From NCBI GenBank assembly GCA_900550935.1, contig URUD01000030.1, positions 1 through 35,047 of the forward strand: DNA of 35,047 nt. Reading direction: 5' to 3'. The notes under the pieces were generated by a model. That model worked only from the letters and a program-made list of their open reading frames with translations, was not told the DNA's origin and made no database searches. This DNA comes from an uncultured Roseburia sp. (GTDB taxonomy: Bacteria; Bacillota; Clostridia; Lachnospirales; Lachnospiraceae). A program made the position numbers and the translations under genes. Positions 24,072 through 32,132 of the stretch are shown one piece after another (positions within the stretch are counted from its first letter, which is position 1; each line of letters opens with the position of its first letter).

Positions 24072-25652
24072 ATGGTTACCTGGAACAATTTAGACACCCT
24101 TACTTCTTTTCAGGAACTGTCCAAGGTTGCAAATGTAAACCTTGCAGAGGCAATGTCCGGAGAGAACGGCGCAGATCGTGTAAAAAATTACAGCATTCCG
24201 ATGGCAGAGGGACTGGCATATAACTATGCAGCAAAACAGGTAGATGACACCGTGTTGGCAGCACTCGGCGAATTAGCCAAAGAAGCACAGTTATCCGAAA
24301 AATTCGAAGCGCTCTATAACGGCGAAGTTGTAAATACCGGAGAGGACCGTCTGGTACTTCATCACATGACACGCGGCCAGCTTGGCAATGCGGTCAATGC
24401 AGATGGCGTTGACAAAAGAAGCTTTTATGTAGAGCAGCAGAAACGGATTGCTGAATTTGCAAATAAAGTACATGCAGGCGAGATCACTAATGCAGCAGGC
24501 GAGAAATTTACCACAGTTGTCCAGATCGGTATCGGTGGAAGTGACCTTGGTCCTCGTGCAATGTATTTAGCACTTGAGAACTGGGCAAAGAAAAATAACA
24601 CTTTTAAAATGGAAGCAAAATTCATCAGCAACGTTGATCCGGATGACGCAGCAGCAGTTTTAAATGCAACGGATGTAGCACATTCGATCTTCGTACTGGT
24701 TTCCAAATCAGGTACCACATTAGAGACACTGACCAATGAGTCTTTTGTCAAAGATGCGTTAAAGAAAGCAGGACTGGATGCCTCCAAACATATGATCGCA
24801 GTTACCAGTGAGACTTCTCCACTGGCAAAGAGTGATGATTATCTGGCTGCATTCTTTATGGATGACTACATCGGAGGACGTTTCTCTTCTACTTCAGCTG
24901 TTGGTGGTGCTGTATTATCTCTGGCATTTGGACCGGATGTATTTGCACAGTTTTTGGATGGGGCAGCAGCAGAGGACAAACTTTCCTTAAACAAAGACAT
25001 CACAAAGAACCCGGAAATGTTAGATGCCCTGATCGGTGTTTACGAGCGCAACGTACTTGGTTATCCAAGCACAGCCGTTTTACCATATTCACAGGCACTC
25101 AGCCGTTTCCCGGCACATTTACAGCAGCTTGATATGGAGTCCAATGGTAAATCAGTCAACCGTTTTGGCGATCCGGTAGAATATGCAACAGGCCCAGTGA
25201 TCTTCGGTGAACCGGGAACCAACGGACAGCATTCTTTCTATCAGTTACTGCATCAGGGAACAGACATCGTACCGCTTCAGTTTATCGGATTTAAGAATAA
25301 CCAGATTGGAACAGATGTTGTGATCCAGGACAGCACAAGCCAGCAGAAACTCTGCGCAAACGTAGCAGCACAGATCGTAGCATTTGCCTGTGGTAAAGCA
25401 GATGAGAACCGCAACAAAAACTTTGAGGGTGGACGTCCATCCAGCATTATCATCGGTGACCAGTTAAATCCAAAGACACTCGGAGCATTACTGGCACACT
25501 TTGAGAACAAGATCATGTTCCAGGGCTTCTTATGGAATGTAAACAGCTTTGATCAGGAAGGCGTTCAGCTCGGAAAAGTATTAGCAAAACGGGTACTTGC
25601 ACATGAGACAGAGGGAGCACTCAAAGTATACAGCGATTTACTGAACATCTAA
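24072..25652 (+). CDS. pgi: Glucose-6-phosphate isomerase
   Basis: A 526-residue cytosolic glycolytic enzyme interconverting glucose-6-phosphate and fructose-6-phosphate. AGGAGG (24058-24063) lies 8 bases before ATG 24072; the in-frame ATG at 24066 is too close. Family motifs are VQIGIGGSDLGPRAMYLAL (about 152), SKSGTTLET phosphate loop (about 215), GGRFSSTSAVGG signature (about 270), the Glu region PVIFGEPGTNGQHSFYQLLHQGT with the catalytic His (about 380-400) and the C-terminal Lys region (QEGVQLGKVLAKRV). It is complete, has its own promoter and a strong terminator, and connects the imported sugars to glycolysis. Confidence 0.96.
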   Translation: MVTWNNLDTLTSFQELSKVANVNLAEAMSGENGADRVKNYSIPMAEGLAYNYAAKQVDDTVLAALGELAKEAQLSEKFEALYNGEVVNTGEDRLVLHHMTRGQLGNAVNADGVDKRSFYVEQQKRIAEFANKVHAGEITNAAGEKFTTVVQIGIGGSDLGPRAMYLALENWAKKNNTFKMEAKFISNVDPDDAAAVLNATDVAHSIFVLVSKSGTTLETLTNESFVKDALKKAGLDASKHMIAVTSETSPLAKSDDYLAAFFMDDYIGGRFSSTSAVGGAVLSLAFGPDVFAQFLDGAAAEDKLSLNKDITKNPEMLDALIGVYERNVLGYPSTAVLPYSQALSRFPAHLQQLDMESNGKSVNRFGDPVEYATGPVIFGEPGTNGQHSFYQLLHQGTDIVPLQFIGFKNNQIGTDVVIQDSTSQQKLCANVAAQIVAFACGKADENRNKNFEGGRPSSIIIGDQLNPKTLGALLAHFENKIMFQGFLWNVNSFDQEGVQLGKVLAKRVLAHETEGALKVYSDLLNI

Positions 25653-25682
25653 TCTCAATAATATATAAGTAGAAACAAGCAA

Positions 25683-25717
25683 AAAAACAGCAGTCGGTGA
25701 TCTGGCTGCTGTTTTTG
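25683..25717 (+). terminator. Intrinsic terminator of pgi
   Basis: An 11-pair stem, AAAAACAGCAG (25683-25693) with CTGCTGTTTTT (25706-25716), around a 12-base loop, ending in a T-run. A classic Rho-independent terminator 30 bases after the pgi stop. Confidence 0.9.
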
Positions 25718-25782
25718 CGTGTAAAGGGAAAACGACACCTGAAAGATTCCCCAAGTGAGTTTTTTATTACATAACGTACAGG

Positions 25783-25813
25783 TGTTACAAAACAACAAAG
25801 TTGTATTGTAACA
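25783..25813. promoter_or_regulatory. 31-base near-perfect palindrome, candidate operator
   Basis: TGTTACAA (25783-25790) and TTGTAACA (25806-25813) are exact reverse complements. Inside them ACAAC (25792-25796) and GTTGT (25800-25804) also pair, around an AAA centre. Only one A-A mismatch interrupts 14-base arms. There is no T-run, so it is unlikely to be a terminator. AACGTACAGGT at 25773-25783, directly beside it, resembles half of the known AraR box of Bacillus. Confidence 0.5.
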
Positions 25814-25997
25814 GAAGCGCCAGATGCACAAAACTGGGTTGGGTAATCGGAATGTAGCACAAAATCGACGGCAAAACAGGGAGATACACCCACAAGATAT
25901 TGGATAAATGCACAAAAACATGCGCGGACTACAGAAGAGATATGACGAAAATAACAGAAAACAATACAACTTTTGCGAAAAATTCTCTTGTACTTTC

Positions 25998-26026
25998 TTG
26001 CAAAAAAATAATTGCCTGACTATAAT
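25998..26026 (+). promoter_or_regulatory. Promoter of the second CUT2 sugar importer
   Basis: TTGCAA (25998-26003), 17 bases, TATAAT (26021-26026). The start point near 26033 leaves a leader of about 50 bases containing the TTTACA/TGTAAA inverted pair before the GGGAGG ribosome site. Confidence 0.75.
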
Positions 26027-26043
26027 GAAAATTACAAAAGGTT

Positions 26044-26070
26044 TTTACAAATAATCAACAATAATGTAAA
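26044..26070. promoter_or_regulatory. Candidate operator in the importer leader
   Basis: TTTACA (26044-26049) and TGTAAA (26065-26070) form an inverted pair 15 bases apart, just downstream of the promoter. The TACAAAT at 26046-26052 equals one half of the AraR consensus, and an AraR-like regulator is encoded at the end of the operon. Binding is inferred. Confidence 0.35.
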
Positions 26071-26084
26071 GGGAGGAAAGAAAC

Positions 26085-27308
26085 ATGAAAATGAAAACAA
26101 TTTTCAAAAAAATCACAGCTACTATGCTGGCAGTGACTATGGTTGTGGGAATGTCAGCCTGTGGCAGTAACGCGGGGACAACAAATACTTCTTCTTCTGA
26201 CTCTTCCGGTTCTTCTGGGACAACAGCAGAAGCGGGTGGAGAGACAACAGCAGCAGTTGATAACTCCGATATTAAGATCGGTGTTTCCATCTGGTCTTCC
26301 ACAGACGTACTTGGTTCTCAGTGTAAATTAATTCTTGATGCAGCGGCAGAAGCTTTAGGGGTACAGGTTCAGTACGTTGATCAGGGACACGTTTCCGAGA
26401 AGGTTACAGCATCTGTTGAGCAGTTAGTTGCAGCGGGATGCCAGGGAATTATCATCTGTAACTCATCTGATACAGAGATGACTTCCGCGATCAAAACATG
26501 TAATGATAACAAAGTTTATTTAGCACAGTTCTTCCGTATCATCAGTGAGGAGAACAGCGCAGATATCTATCAGGCAGCAAAGGACTCACCATATTACATC
26601 GGTGCCGTACACGAAGACGAGCCGGCAAATGGTGAAGCTCTTGTAAATATCCTCCTTGAAAAAGGCGATCGTAATATCGGTCTGATCGGTTGGGAGCAGG
26701 GGGATGCTACCTGGCTTGGAAGATGGGAAGGATATCAGGCAGGCGTTGATAAATGGAACGAAAGCCATCCGGACGATCAGGCAGCTCTTTCTGAGCCACA
26801 GTACGCAGGTACAACTTCTGAAGGTGGTTCCAAAGCAGCAGAAGCTTTAATGGCAGCAGATCCGAACCTTGATGCTTTAATCCCGGCAGGTGGTGGCGGT
26901 GACCCACTTCAGGGTGCAATTGCAGCAGTAGAACGTGCAGGTAAGACACAGGATATTGATATCGTATCTACAGACTTCCTTCCAGACCTTGGCGACAGAC
27001 TTGCAAACGGTTCTATGGCTGGTGAGTCTGGTGGACATTACTGTGATCCACTGATCGCATTCATGATGGTTTACAACGCAGTAAAAGGAAACTACTCAGG
27101 ATTTGAAGGAAAATTCGAGGACGTTGCTTTCCCATACCTGTATGTATCATCTTCTGATGACTATGCTTCATACGAGAAATATTTCGTAGACCAGCTGCCA
27201 TATACATCAGATGAACTTGTTGAAATGTCACAGCTTGACATGGACGGCTTAAAAGAAGCAGCTAAGAAAGTTTCTATCGAGGATGCAGCATCCCGTGCAG
27301 GAAACTAA
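26085..27308 (+). CDS. CUT2-family sugar ABC transporter binding lipoprotein
   Basis: A 407-residue lipoprotein: signal peptide ending MSAC (Cys26), then a Ser/Thr/Gly-rich tether to about residue 60. The type-I binding-protein fold starts at IKIGVSIWSSTDVLGSQ. Further segments are GCQGIIICNSSDTEM, GDRNIGLIGWEQGDATWLGRWEGYQAG and ALIPAGGGGDPLQGAIAAVERAG. It is longer than RbsB/MglB and only distantly like them; the ligand is not evident. It begins an operon with two permeases, a double ATPase and an AraR-like regulator, so a pentose such as L-arabinose is a reasonable but unproven guess. Confidence 0.83.
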   Translation: MKMKTIFKKITATMLAVTMVVGMSACGSNAGTTNTSSSDSSGSSGTTAEAGGETTAAVDNSDIKIGVSIWSSTDVLGSQCKLILDAAAEALGVQVQYVDQGHVSEKVTASVEQLVAAGCQGIIICNSSDTEMTSAIKTCNDNKVYLAQFFRIISEENSADIYQAAKDSPYYIGAVHEDEPANGEALVNILLEKGDRNIGLIGWEQGDATWLGRWEGYQAGVDKWNESHPDDQAALSEPQYAGTTSEGGSKAAEALMAADPNLDALIPAGGGGDPLQGAIAAVERAGKTQDIDIVSTDFLPDLGDRLANGSMAGESGGHYCDPLIAFMMVYNAVKGNYSGFEGKFEDVAFPYLYVSSSDDYASYEKYFVDQLPYTSDELVEMSQLDMDGLKEAAKKVSIEDAASRAGN

Positions 27309-27332
27309 TAGGCAAAGAATAAAGTTACGAAA

Positions 27333-27367
27333 GGGAGGTCGGCGTCGCGTGGCGGCACCGGCCTCTC
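27333..27367 (+). terminator. Stem-loop between binding protein and permease genes
   Basis: GGGAGGTCGG (27333-27342) pairs with CCGGCCTCTC (27358-27367) in 10 pairs including two G-T pairs, around a GC-rich 15-base loop, without a T-run. As after mglB, it probably protects the binding-protein mRNA or limits transcription of the membrane genes. Confidence 0.6.
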
Positions 27368-27398
27368 CTATCAAAAGCAGGAAAATGAGGTAGATAAT

Positions 27399-28346
27399 AT
27401 GGGTTCAAAAAAGCTGTCGGGAAGTGCAAAAGGATATCTGATTCTGCTATTTCTGGTTGTGCTTTCCTGGATGATTTTTAAAATACTTACACCACATAAC
27501 TTCGGATCGCTTTCAAATATGCTGAATTACTTCCAGGCCAGCTTGATTGCGACCGTAGGTGCAGTTGGTTTTTATTTTGTAATGGTTATGGGAATGTTCG
27601 ACTTTTCCATTGGAGCCAACATCATGCTTTCCGCCATTACCGGATGTGTACTGGCAACCAGATTTAACATGGGATATGCAGGACTGATCCTTGGGTGTGT
27701 CATCACAGGAACCATCGTTGGATTATTAAATGGTATCTTCTATGTAAAACTCCGTATTCCATCTATGATCGTTACAACCGGTCTGGCTCTTATTTATGAG
27801 TCTGTTGCAAACTATATTGCAGGTGGAGTGGAGCAGACACTTCCATCAGACTTACGTGCATTCGGACAGATGCCATGGGATATCATTTTAGCACTGCTCG
27901 CATGCGTGGTTGCTTATATCTTCTTGAATTATACCAAGATCGGAACATATACCTATGCGATCGGAAGTAACGAATTTGTCGCCAAGAACATGGGTATCAA
28001 TGTCAATAAATACAAAGTGCTGGCATTTATGTTAAGTGGAGCATTCTTAGGTGTCATGGCGATCCTGACCATCAGCTATGGTTCTTCCATGGTAGCTGTA
28101 ACCGGAATGGCTTCTATGAGCCGTAACTTCGTACCAACCATGGGATGCTTCTTCGGACTGGCATTCAAGAAATACGGCATGCCTCTGCAGGCGATCGTAA
28201 TTGGTGAATTTGTTATCAATATCATTTTCTTTGGTTTCATCGCTTTGGGAGCACCAACCGCTATTCAGGACGTTATTACAGGTCTTGCACTGTTAATCAT
28301 CATCACCGTGACCACCAAGGTCAACAAGGGTGAGATCGTAAAATAA
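27399..28346 (+). CDS. CUT2-family sugar ABC transporter permease, first
   Basis: A 315-residue membrane protein of the RbsC/MglC family with roughly nine or ten hydrophobic spans. The family motif appears as GMFDFSIGANIMLSAITG (about residues 64-81), followed by GLLNGIFYVKLRIPSMIVTTGLAL and the ATPase-contact loop YTKIGTYTYAIGSNEFVAKNMGINV. The gene lies after the intergenic stem-loop and 18 bases before the ATPase gene. A second, different permease follows the ATPase, so this one is probably one half of a heterodimeric channel. Confidence 0.88.
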   Translation: MGSKKLSGSAKGYLILLFLVVLSWMIFKILTPHNFGSLSNMLNYFQASLIATVGAVGFYFVMVMGMFDFSIGANIMLSAITGCVLATRFNMGYAGLILGCVITGTIVGLLNGIFYVKLRIPSMIVTTGLALIYESVANYIAGGVEQTLPSDLRAFGQMPWDIILALLACVVAYIFLNYTKIGTYTYAIGSNEFVAKNMGINVNKYKVLAFMLSGAFLGVMAILTISYGSSMVAVTGMASMSRNFVPTMGCFFGLAFKKYGMPLQAIVIGEFVINIIFFGFIALGAPTAIQDVITGLALLIIITVTTKVNKGEIVK

Positions 28347-28364
28347 TCGGAGGAGGAAAATGCA

Positions 28365-29864
28365 ATGAGCGAGGTAAGACTACAGGTAAAAAATCTTTGC
28401 AAGTCCTTCGGTATTACGAAGGCAGTTCAGAATGTTTCCTTTAATGTAAATAAAGGAGAGGTTCATGCACTGATCGGGGAAAATGGTTCCGGAAAATCAA
28501 CACTGACCAACATGCTGACCGGAATTTACAGTATCGGAAGTGGAACCTTTATTCTGGATGGAAAAGAGATCCACCCGAAAAATCAGGTGGAAGCAAACAA
28601 CGAAGGCGTTTCCATTATCGTGCAGGAGCTGGGGACTCTGTCCGGTCTGACGGTTGCAGAGAATATTTTCCTCGGACACGAGGATCAGTTCGTACATATG
28701 GGGATCAAAAATACCAATGCGATGAACAAAAAAGCGACAGAATTACTGAAAAAATACGGATTTGACAGAATTAAGGCATCCGACATCATTGATAACTACA
28801 ATTTCGAGGATCGTAAATTAGTAGAGATCGTAAAGGCAACTTATTTTGATCCAAAGATTGTTGTGATCGATGAGACTACAACCGCACTTTCACAGGAAGG
28901 ACGTGAGGAACTGTATAAGCATATGAACCGTATCCGTGAAAGTGGAAACTCCGTTATCTTCATTTCACATGACCTTCCGGAGATCCTTGAAAAATCCGAT
29001 ACGATCACAATCTTAAGAGATGGTGTTTATATTGATACCGTAAAGAGTTCGGATGTGACAGAGGATGATCTGAAACGTCTGATGGTTGGACGTGAGGTAA
29101 CCGGAGACTATTACCGTGCTGATTATGGCGAGAAGATATCAGATGAAGTTGTTTTATCTGTTAAAAATGTGACAGTACCTGGACTGATCAGTGATGTCAG
29201 CTTTGATCTTCACAAAGGCGAGATGCTTGGATTTGGCGGACTTTCCGAATCCGGTATGCACGAGATCGGCAAGGCTATTTTTGGAGCATCTTATGACAGA
29301 GAAGGTTCTGTAACATTGGCAGACGGAACTGAGATCAATGATATCCCGACTGCGATCAGGCACAGCATCGCATATACATCCAAAGACCGTGATAACGAAT
29401 CGGTTGTATTGAACCAGAGTATCGGAGATAACATCTGCCTGCCTTCCCTGGATGAACTGTCCAATAAGGCACATATGTTAAGCGATAAAAAACGGAAAGA
29501 ATTTGCAAACCAGTACGCAAAACAGATGTCAGTTAAAATGGTAAATGTTGACCAGTTTGTATCTGATCTGTCCGGTGGTAACAAACAGAAAGTTGTGCTG
29601 GCAAGATGGATCGGAAAAGACTCTGACATTGTCGTTTTAGACAGCCCGACACGAGGCATTGATATCAAGGTAAAACAGGATATCTATCAGCTGATGAACC
29701 AGATGCGAAAGAATGGTAAATCGATCATTATGATTTCCGAAGAGCTGATGGAGCTGATCGGTATGTGTGACCGTATCATTATTATGAAAGATGGCAGGAT
29801 CAGCGGCGAGCTGGAGCGTAGTCAGGATCTGAATGAAAACAGCCTGATTACGATGATGGTATAA
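28365..29864 (+). CDS. CUT2-family sugar ABC transporter ATPase with one degenerate ATP site
   Basis: A 499-residue ATPase with two fused nucleotide-binding domains. NBD1 has Walker A GENGSGKST (about 39) and a Walker B with its Glu (VVIDETTTAL, about 165), but its signature is replaced by NFEDRKLVEIVKA where LSxGQ is expected. NBD2 has no Walker A Lys (GGLSESGMHEI, about 288), keeps the signature LSGGNKQKV (about 401), and has Ser in place of the catalytic Glu (VVLDSPTRGID, about 427). Because each site joins Walker motifs of one domain with the signature of the other, one site is canonical and the other is degenerate on both sides. It is flanked by two different permeases. GGAGGAGG is the ribosome site. 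Confidence 0.92.
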   Translation: MSEVRLQVKNLCKSFGITKAVQNVSFNVNKGEVHALIGENGSGKSTLTNMLTGIYSIGSGTFILDGKEIHPKNQVEANNEGVSIIVQELGTLSGLTVAENIFLGHEDQFVHMGIKNTNAMNKKATELLKKYGFDRIKASDIIDNYNFEDRKLVEIVKATYFDPKIVVIDETTTALSQEGREELYKHMNRIRESGNSVIFISHDLPEILEKSDTITILRDGVYIDTVKSSDVTEDDLKRLMVGREVTGDYYRADYGEKISDEVVLSVKNVTVPGLISDVSFDLHKGEMLGFGGLSESGMHEIGKAIFGASYDREGSVTLADGTEINDIPTAIRHSIAYTSKDRDNESVVLNQSIGDNICLPSLDELSNKAHMLSDKKRKEFANQYAKQMSVKMVNVDQFVSDLSGGNKQKVVLARWIGKDSDIVVLDSPTRGIDIKVKQDIYQLMNQMRKNGKSIIMISEELMELIGMCDRIIIMKDGRISGELERSQDLNENSLITMMV

Positions 29865-29874
29865 GGAGGCAGTT

Positions 29875-30846
29875 ATGGAGAATCAAGCAAAGACAAACAC
29901 AGAACAGAAAGAGCAGGAGCTCAAAAAACTATCAAAAATGTCAATGATTCGTTCACTTCTGCCGGTAGTAGGACTGGTTGTGATCTTCCTGATGTTTAAC
30001 GTATTGACAAACTTCAGGATGATGGGAAACCTGTCATTGGTACTTTCTCAGGTATATGTGACGATGATTGCAGCAACAGGTGTATTTTTCATTATGACGA
30101 TGGGCGGACTTGATTTTTCACAGGGCTCCATCCTGGGAATCGCATCAATCGTGGTATGTATGTTATCCAAGATCAGCATTCCACTTGCGATTGTAGGTGG
30201 TATTGCGGCAGGAGCAGCGATCGGAGCATTAAATGGTTACTTTTATGTATACCGCAAGATCAAATCTTTTATTGTAACGATCTGTACAATGTTCCTGTTC
30301 CGTGGATTTATCAAATATTTAACCACAAATGCACCGGTAGCAGGTTCTGCAAAGCTGATCAATTATGACAGTACAGTGCTGAAAATGACCTGTACCATAA
30401 TCATTCTTGTGATCGGATTTATCGCATTCCGTTTCACAAAGTTTGGAACTTATTTAAAAGCGATCGGAGCAGGCGAGAAAGCAGCAATGTTTTCCGGTAT
30501 CCGTACCGACCGTATGAAATTTTTAATCTATGTATTAGCAGGTGCGATCACAGGATTTGCAGCATTTATCAATGTGATCAAAGTTGGTTCTGTCACATCC
30601 TCCGGTGGTAACCAGCTGGAGACGCAGATCCTGATCGCATTGGTATTAGGCGGAATGCCAATTTCCGGTGGTGCAAAAGTCAGATTTGAGAATATCATTG
30701 TAGGTTCCCTTCTTTACATTGTATTGAATAGTGGACTGACCATGATGGGCTTCACTACACAGATGATGCAGTTAATACAGGGAATTGTATTCCTGATCTT
30801 CGTAGCAGTGTTCGCAGATCGTCAGTCATTACAGGTGATCAAATAG
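29875..30846 (+). CDS. CUT2-family sugar ABC transporter permease, second
   Basis: A 323-residue membrane protein of the same family as the first permease. A charged, Lys/Glu-rich cytoplasmic N-terminus (about 35 residues) precedes the spans. The family motif reads GGLDFSQGSILGIASIV (about 78-94), the ATPase loop FTKFGTYLKAIGAGEKAAMFSGIR, and the C-terminal GGMPISGGAKVRFENIIVGSLL matches the usual GGxSxxGGxG segment. The ATG follows the ATPase stop by 10 bases with AAGGAGG. Two unlike permeases suggest a heterodimer, as in the LsrC-LsrD and YtfT-YjfF systems. Confidence 0.88.
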   Translation: MENQAKTNTEQKEQELKKLSKMSMIRSLLPVVGLVVIFLMFNVLTNFRMMGNLSLVLSQVYVTMIAATGVFFIMTMGGLDFSQGSILGIASIVVCMLSKISIPLAIVGGIAAGAAIGALNGYFYVYRKIKSFIVTICTMFLFRGFIKYLTTNAPVAGSAKLINYDSTVLKMTCTIIILVIGFIAFRFTKFGTYLKAIGAGEKAAMFSGIRTDRMKFLIYVLAGAITGFAAFINVIKVGSVTSSGGNQLETQILIALVLGGMPISGGAKVRFENIIVGSLLYIVLNSGLTMMGFTTQMMQLIQGIVFLIFVAVFADRQSLQVIK

Positions 30847-30873
30847 GCAAAAATACAGGACAGAAGGCGGTAA

Positions 30874-31992
30874 ATGGATATGCCAGAACGAATCGGGACA
30901 GGGGAACAGAATTTACTGAAATATCAAAAATTATACAACTGGGGACGGACTCTGATCACGAGTGGAGTCATTAAAAATGATGACAAATTTCCGTCAGAAA
31001 ATGTCCTGCAAAAAAAGTTTGGATATTCCAGACAGACAGTCCGGACGGCCTTAAATCAATTAGAGGCGGACGGACTGATCACCAGGGTAAAGGGAAGCGG
31101 CACCTATGTGTCTTATGAGAATAAGAACGAAGATGAGGAAAGACCGCGGATCGGTCTGATCTTAAGTTATTATTCTGATTATCTGTTCCCGAGGGTTTAT
31201 GATGGAATTGATTCCGTTTTAAAGAAGGCAGGCTACGAGATCGATGTAACTGTAACCAAAAACCGTCTGAATGATGAAGCGGTATATCTGGAAGGGCTGC
31301 TAAACAGAAATGTTTCCGGTCTGATCATTGAGGGAACGCGTTCGAGTTTCCCCAATCCCAATATCCGCTTATACGAAGAGATAAGAAAACGGAACATCCC
31401 AACATTATTTATCCATAATCATTATCAGAATCTGAAATTTGACAGCGTGGAGATGTCAGATGCGAGGGCGGCATACAAAGTCACCGAGATACTGATCCAG
31501 AACGGACACCGTCGGATCGGTGGCATGTTCAAATATGATGACATGCAGGGAATTGAGCGTTACAGAGGTTTTGTGGAATGCCTGTCAGATTATGGTGTGA
31601 AGTTCGATGATGATTACATACGCTGGTATTCCACCAAGGATATGGAAGAAAAACTGAGTAAAAAGGGGCTTACCCGGATGTACCGTCGGACAAAGGACTG
31701 TACGGCAATGATCCTGTATAACGATGAGATTGCCGGATATTATATGGATTTTCTGGAAGAACGTGGACTGCATGTGCCGGAAGATGTTTCGCTTGTGTCT
31801 TTTGATGATGCAGAACTGCGTCAGGATGCGAGGGTAAAGGTTTTATCGGCCATACATCCGAAATATAATCTGGGCAGGGTTACCGGGAAAAATCTGCTGC
31901 GTATGATGGATGATCCGGACTGGCAGAATAAAAATTATTCTTATCGTTTTCCGGTTACGCTAAATGATGGAAATTCCGTTTGGAAACGATAG
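30874..31992 (+). CDS. AraR-like GntR/LacI hybrid transcriptional regulator
   Basis: A 372-residue repressor. Residues about 15-88 form a GntR winged helix (KFPSENVLQKKFGYSRQTVRTALNQL, then GLITRVKGSGTYVS). From about 93 on there is a LacI-type sugar-binding domain (RIGLILSYYSDYLFPRVYDGI, GLIIEGTRS, IGGMFKYDDMQGIERYRGF, VPEDVSLVSFDDAEL). This combination and length are those of Bacillus AraR. It is last in the importer operon (27 bases after the permease) and likely controls its long promoter region. Arabinose as effector is an inference from the fold; no arabinose catabolic gene is in the window. Confidence 0.88.
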   Translation: MDMPERIGTGEQNLLKYQKLYNWGRTLITSGVIKNDDKFPSENVLQKKFGYSRQTVRTALNQLEADGLITRVKGSGTYVSYENKNEDEERPRIGLILSYYSDYLFPRVYDGIDSVLKKAGYEIDVTVTKNRLNDEAVYLEGLLNRNVSGLIIEGTRSSFPNPNIRLYEEIRKRNIPTLFIHNHYQNLKFDSVEMSDARAAYKVTEILIQNGHRRIGGMFKYDDMQGIERYRGFVECLSDYGVKFDDDYIRWYSTKDMEEKLSKKGLTRMYRRTKDCTAMILYNDEIAGYYMDFLEERGLHVPEDVSLVSFDDAELRQDARVKVLSAIHPKYNLGRVTGKNLLRMMDDPDWQNKNYSYRFPVTLNDGNSVWKR

Positions 31993-32052
31993 GAAATAGA
32001 GAAAGATTACGACGGAGCAGATCATAGAGAGATTTTTATAGAAATAATATCC

Positions 32053-32062
32053 CCCCATGGGG
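32053..32062. promoter_or_regulatory. GC palindrome before the Co/Ni transporter promoter
   Basis: CCCCATGGGG is a perfect 10-base palindrome immediately upstream of the promoter elements of the cbi-type operon, in otherwise AT-rich DNA. It is a candidate metal-regulator site; it does not resemble the known NikR operator. Confidence 0.4.
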
Positions 32063-32063
32063 C

Positions 32064-32091
32064 TTGTGCAAAGAAAACAGTTTGTTATAAT
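32064..32091 (+). promoter_or_regulatory. Promoter of the Co/Ni ECF transporter operon
   Basis: TG-T-TATAAT (32083-32091) is a perfect extended -10 box; TTGTGC (32064-32069) is a partial -35 with a 16-base spacer. The leader to ATG 32133 is only about 35 bases, too short for a cobalamin or NiCo riboswitch. Confidence 0.6.
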
Positions 32092-32132
32092 TGAGAAATC
32101 AAAGAAAACACAGGCAGATGGAGGAAAATGAT

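Larger units (their letters stand above)
25718..26084. other. Long regulatory intergenic region before the second sugar importer
   Basis: Between the pgi terminator and the next gene I see no plausible gene. The region holds a near-perfect 31-base palindrome (25783-25813), three (T/A)GCACAAAA repeats (25825, 25856 and 25909), the promoter at 25998-26026 and an inverted TTTACA/TGTAAA pair (26044-26070) in the leader. Such length and repeat content suggest a heavily regulated promoter. Confidence 0.6.

Noticed and set aside
31993..32050. Terminator after the AraR-like gene
   Set aside because: Only short, poorly matched arms before a T-run; no stable stem could be drawn.
32091..32132. Upstream start of the CbiM gene
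   Set aside because: It would overlap the -10 box and mask the essential N-terminal Met-His.
31993..32132. Cobalamin or NiCo riboswitch before cbiM
   Set aside because: The predicted leader is about 35 bases, and no B12-box or NiCo-like four-way structure is visible.
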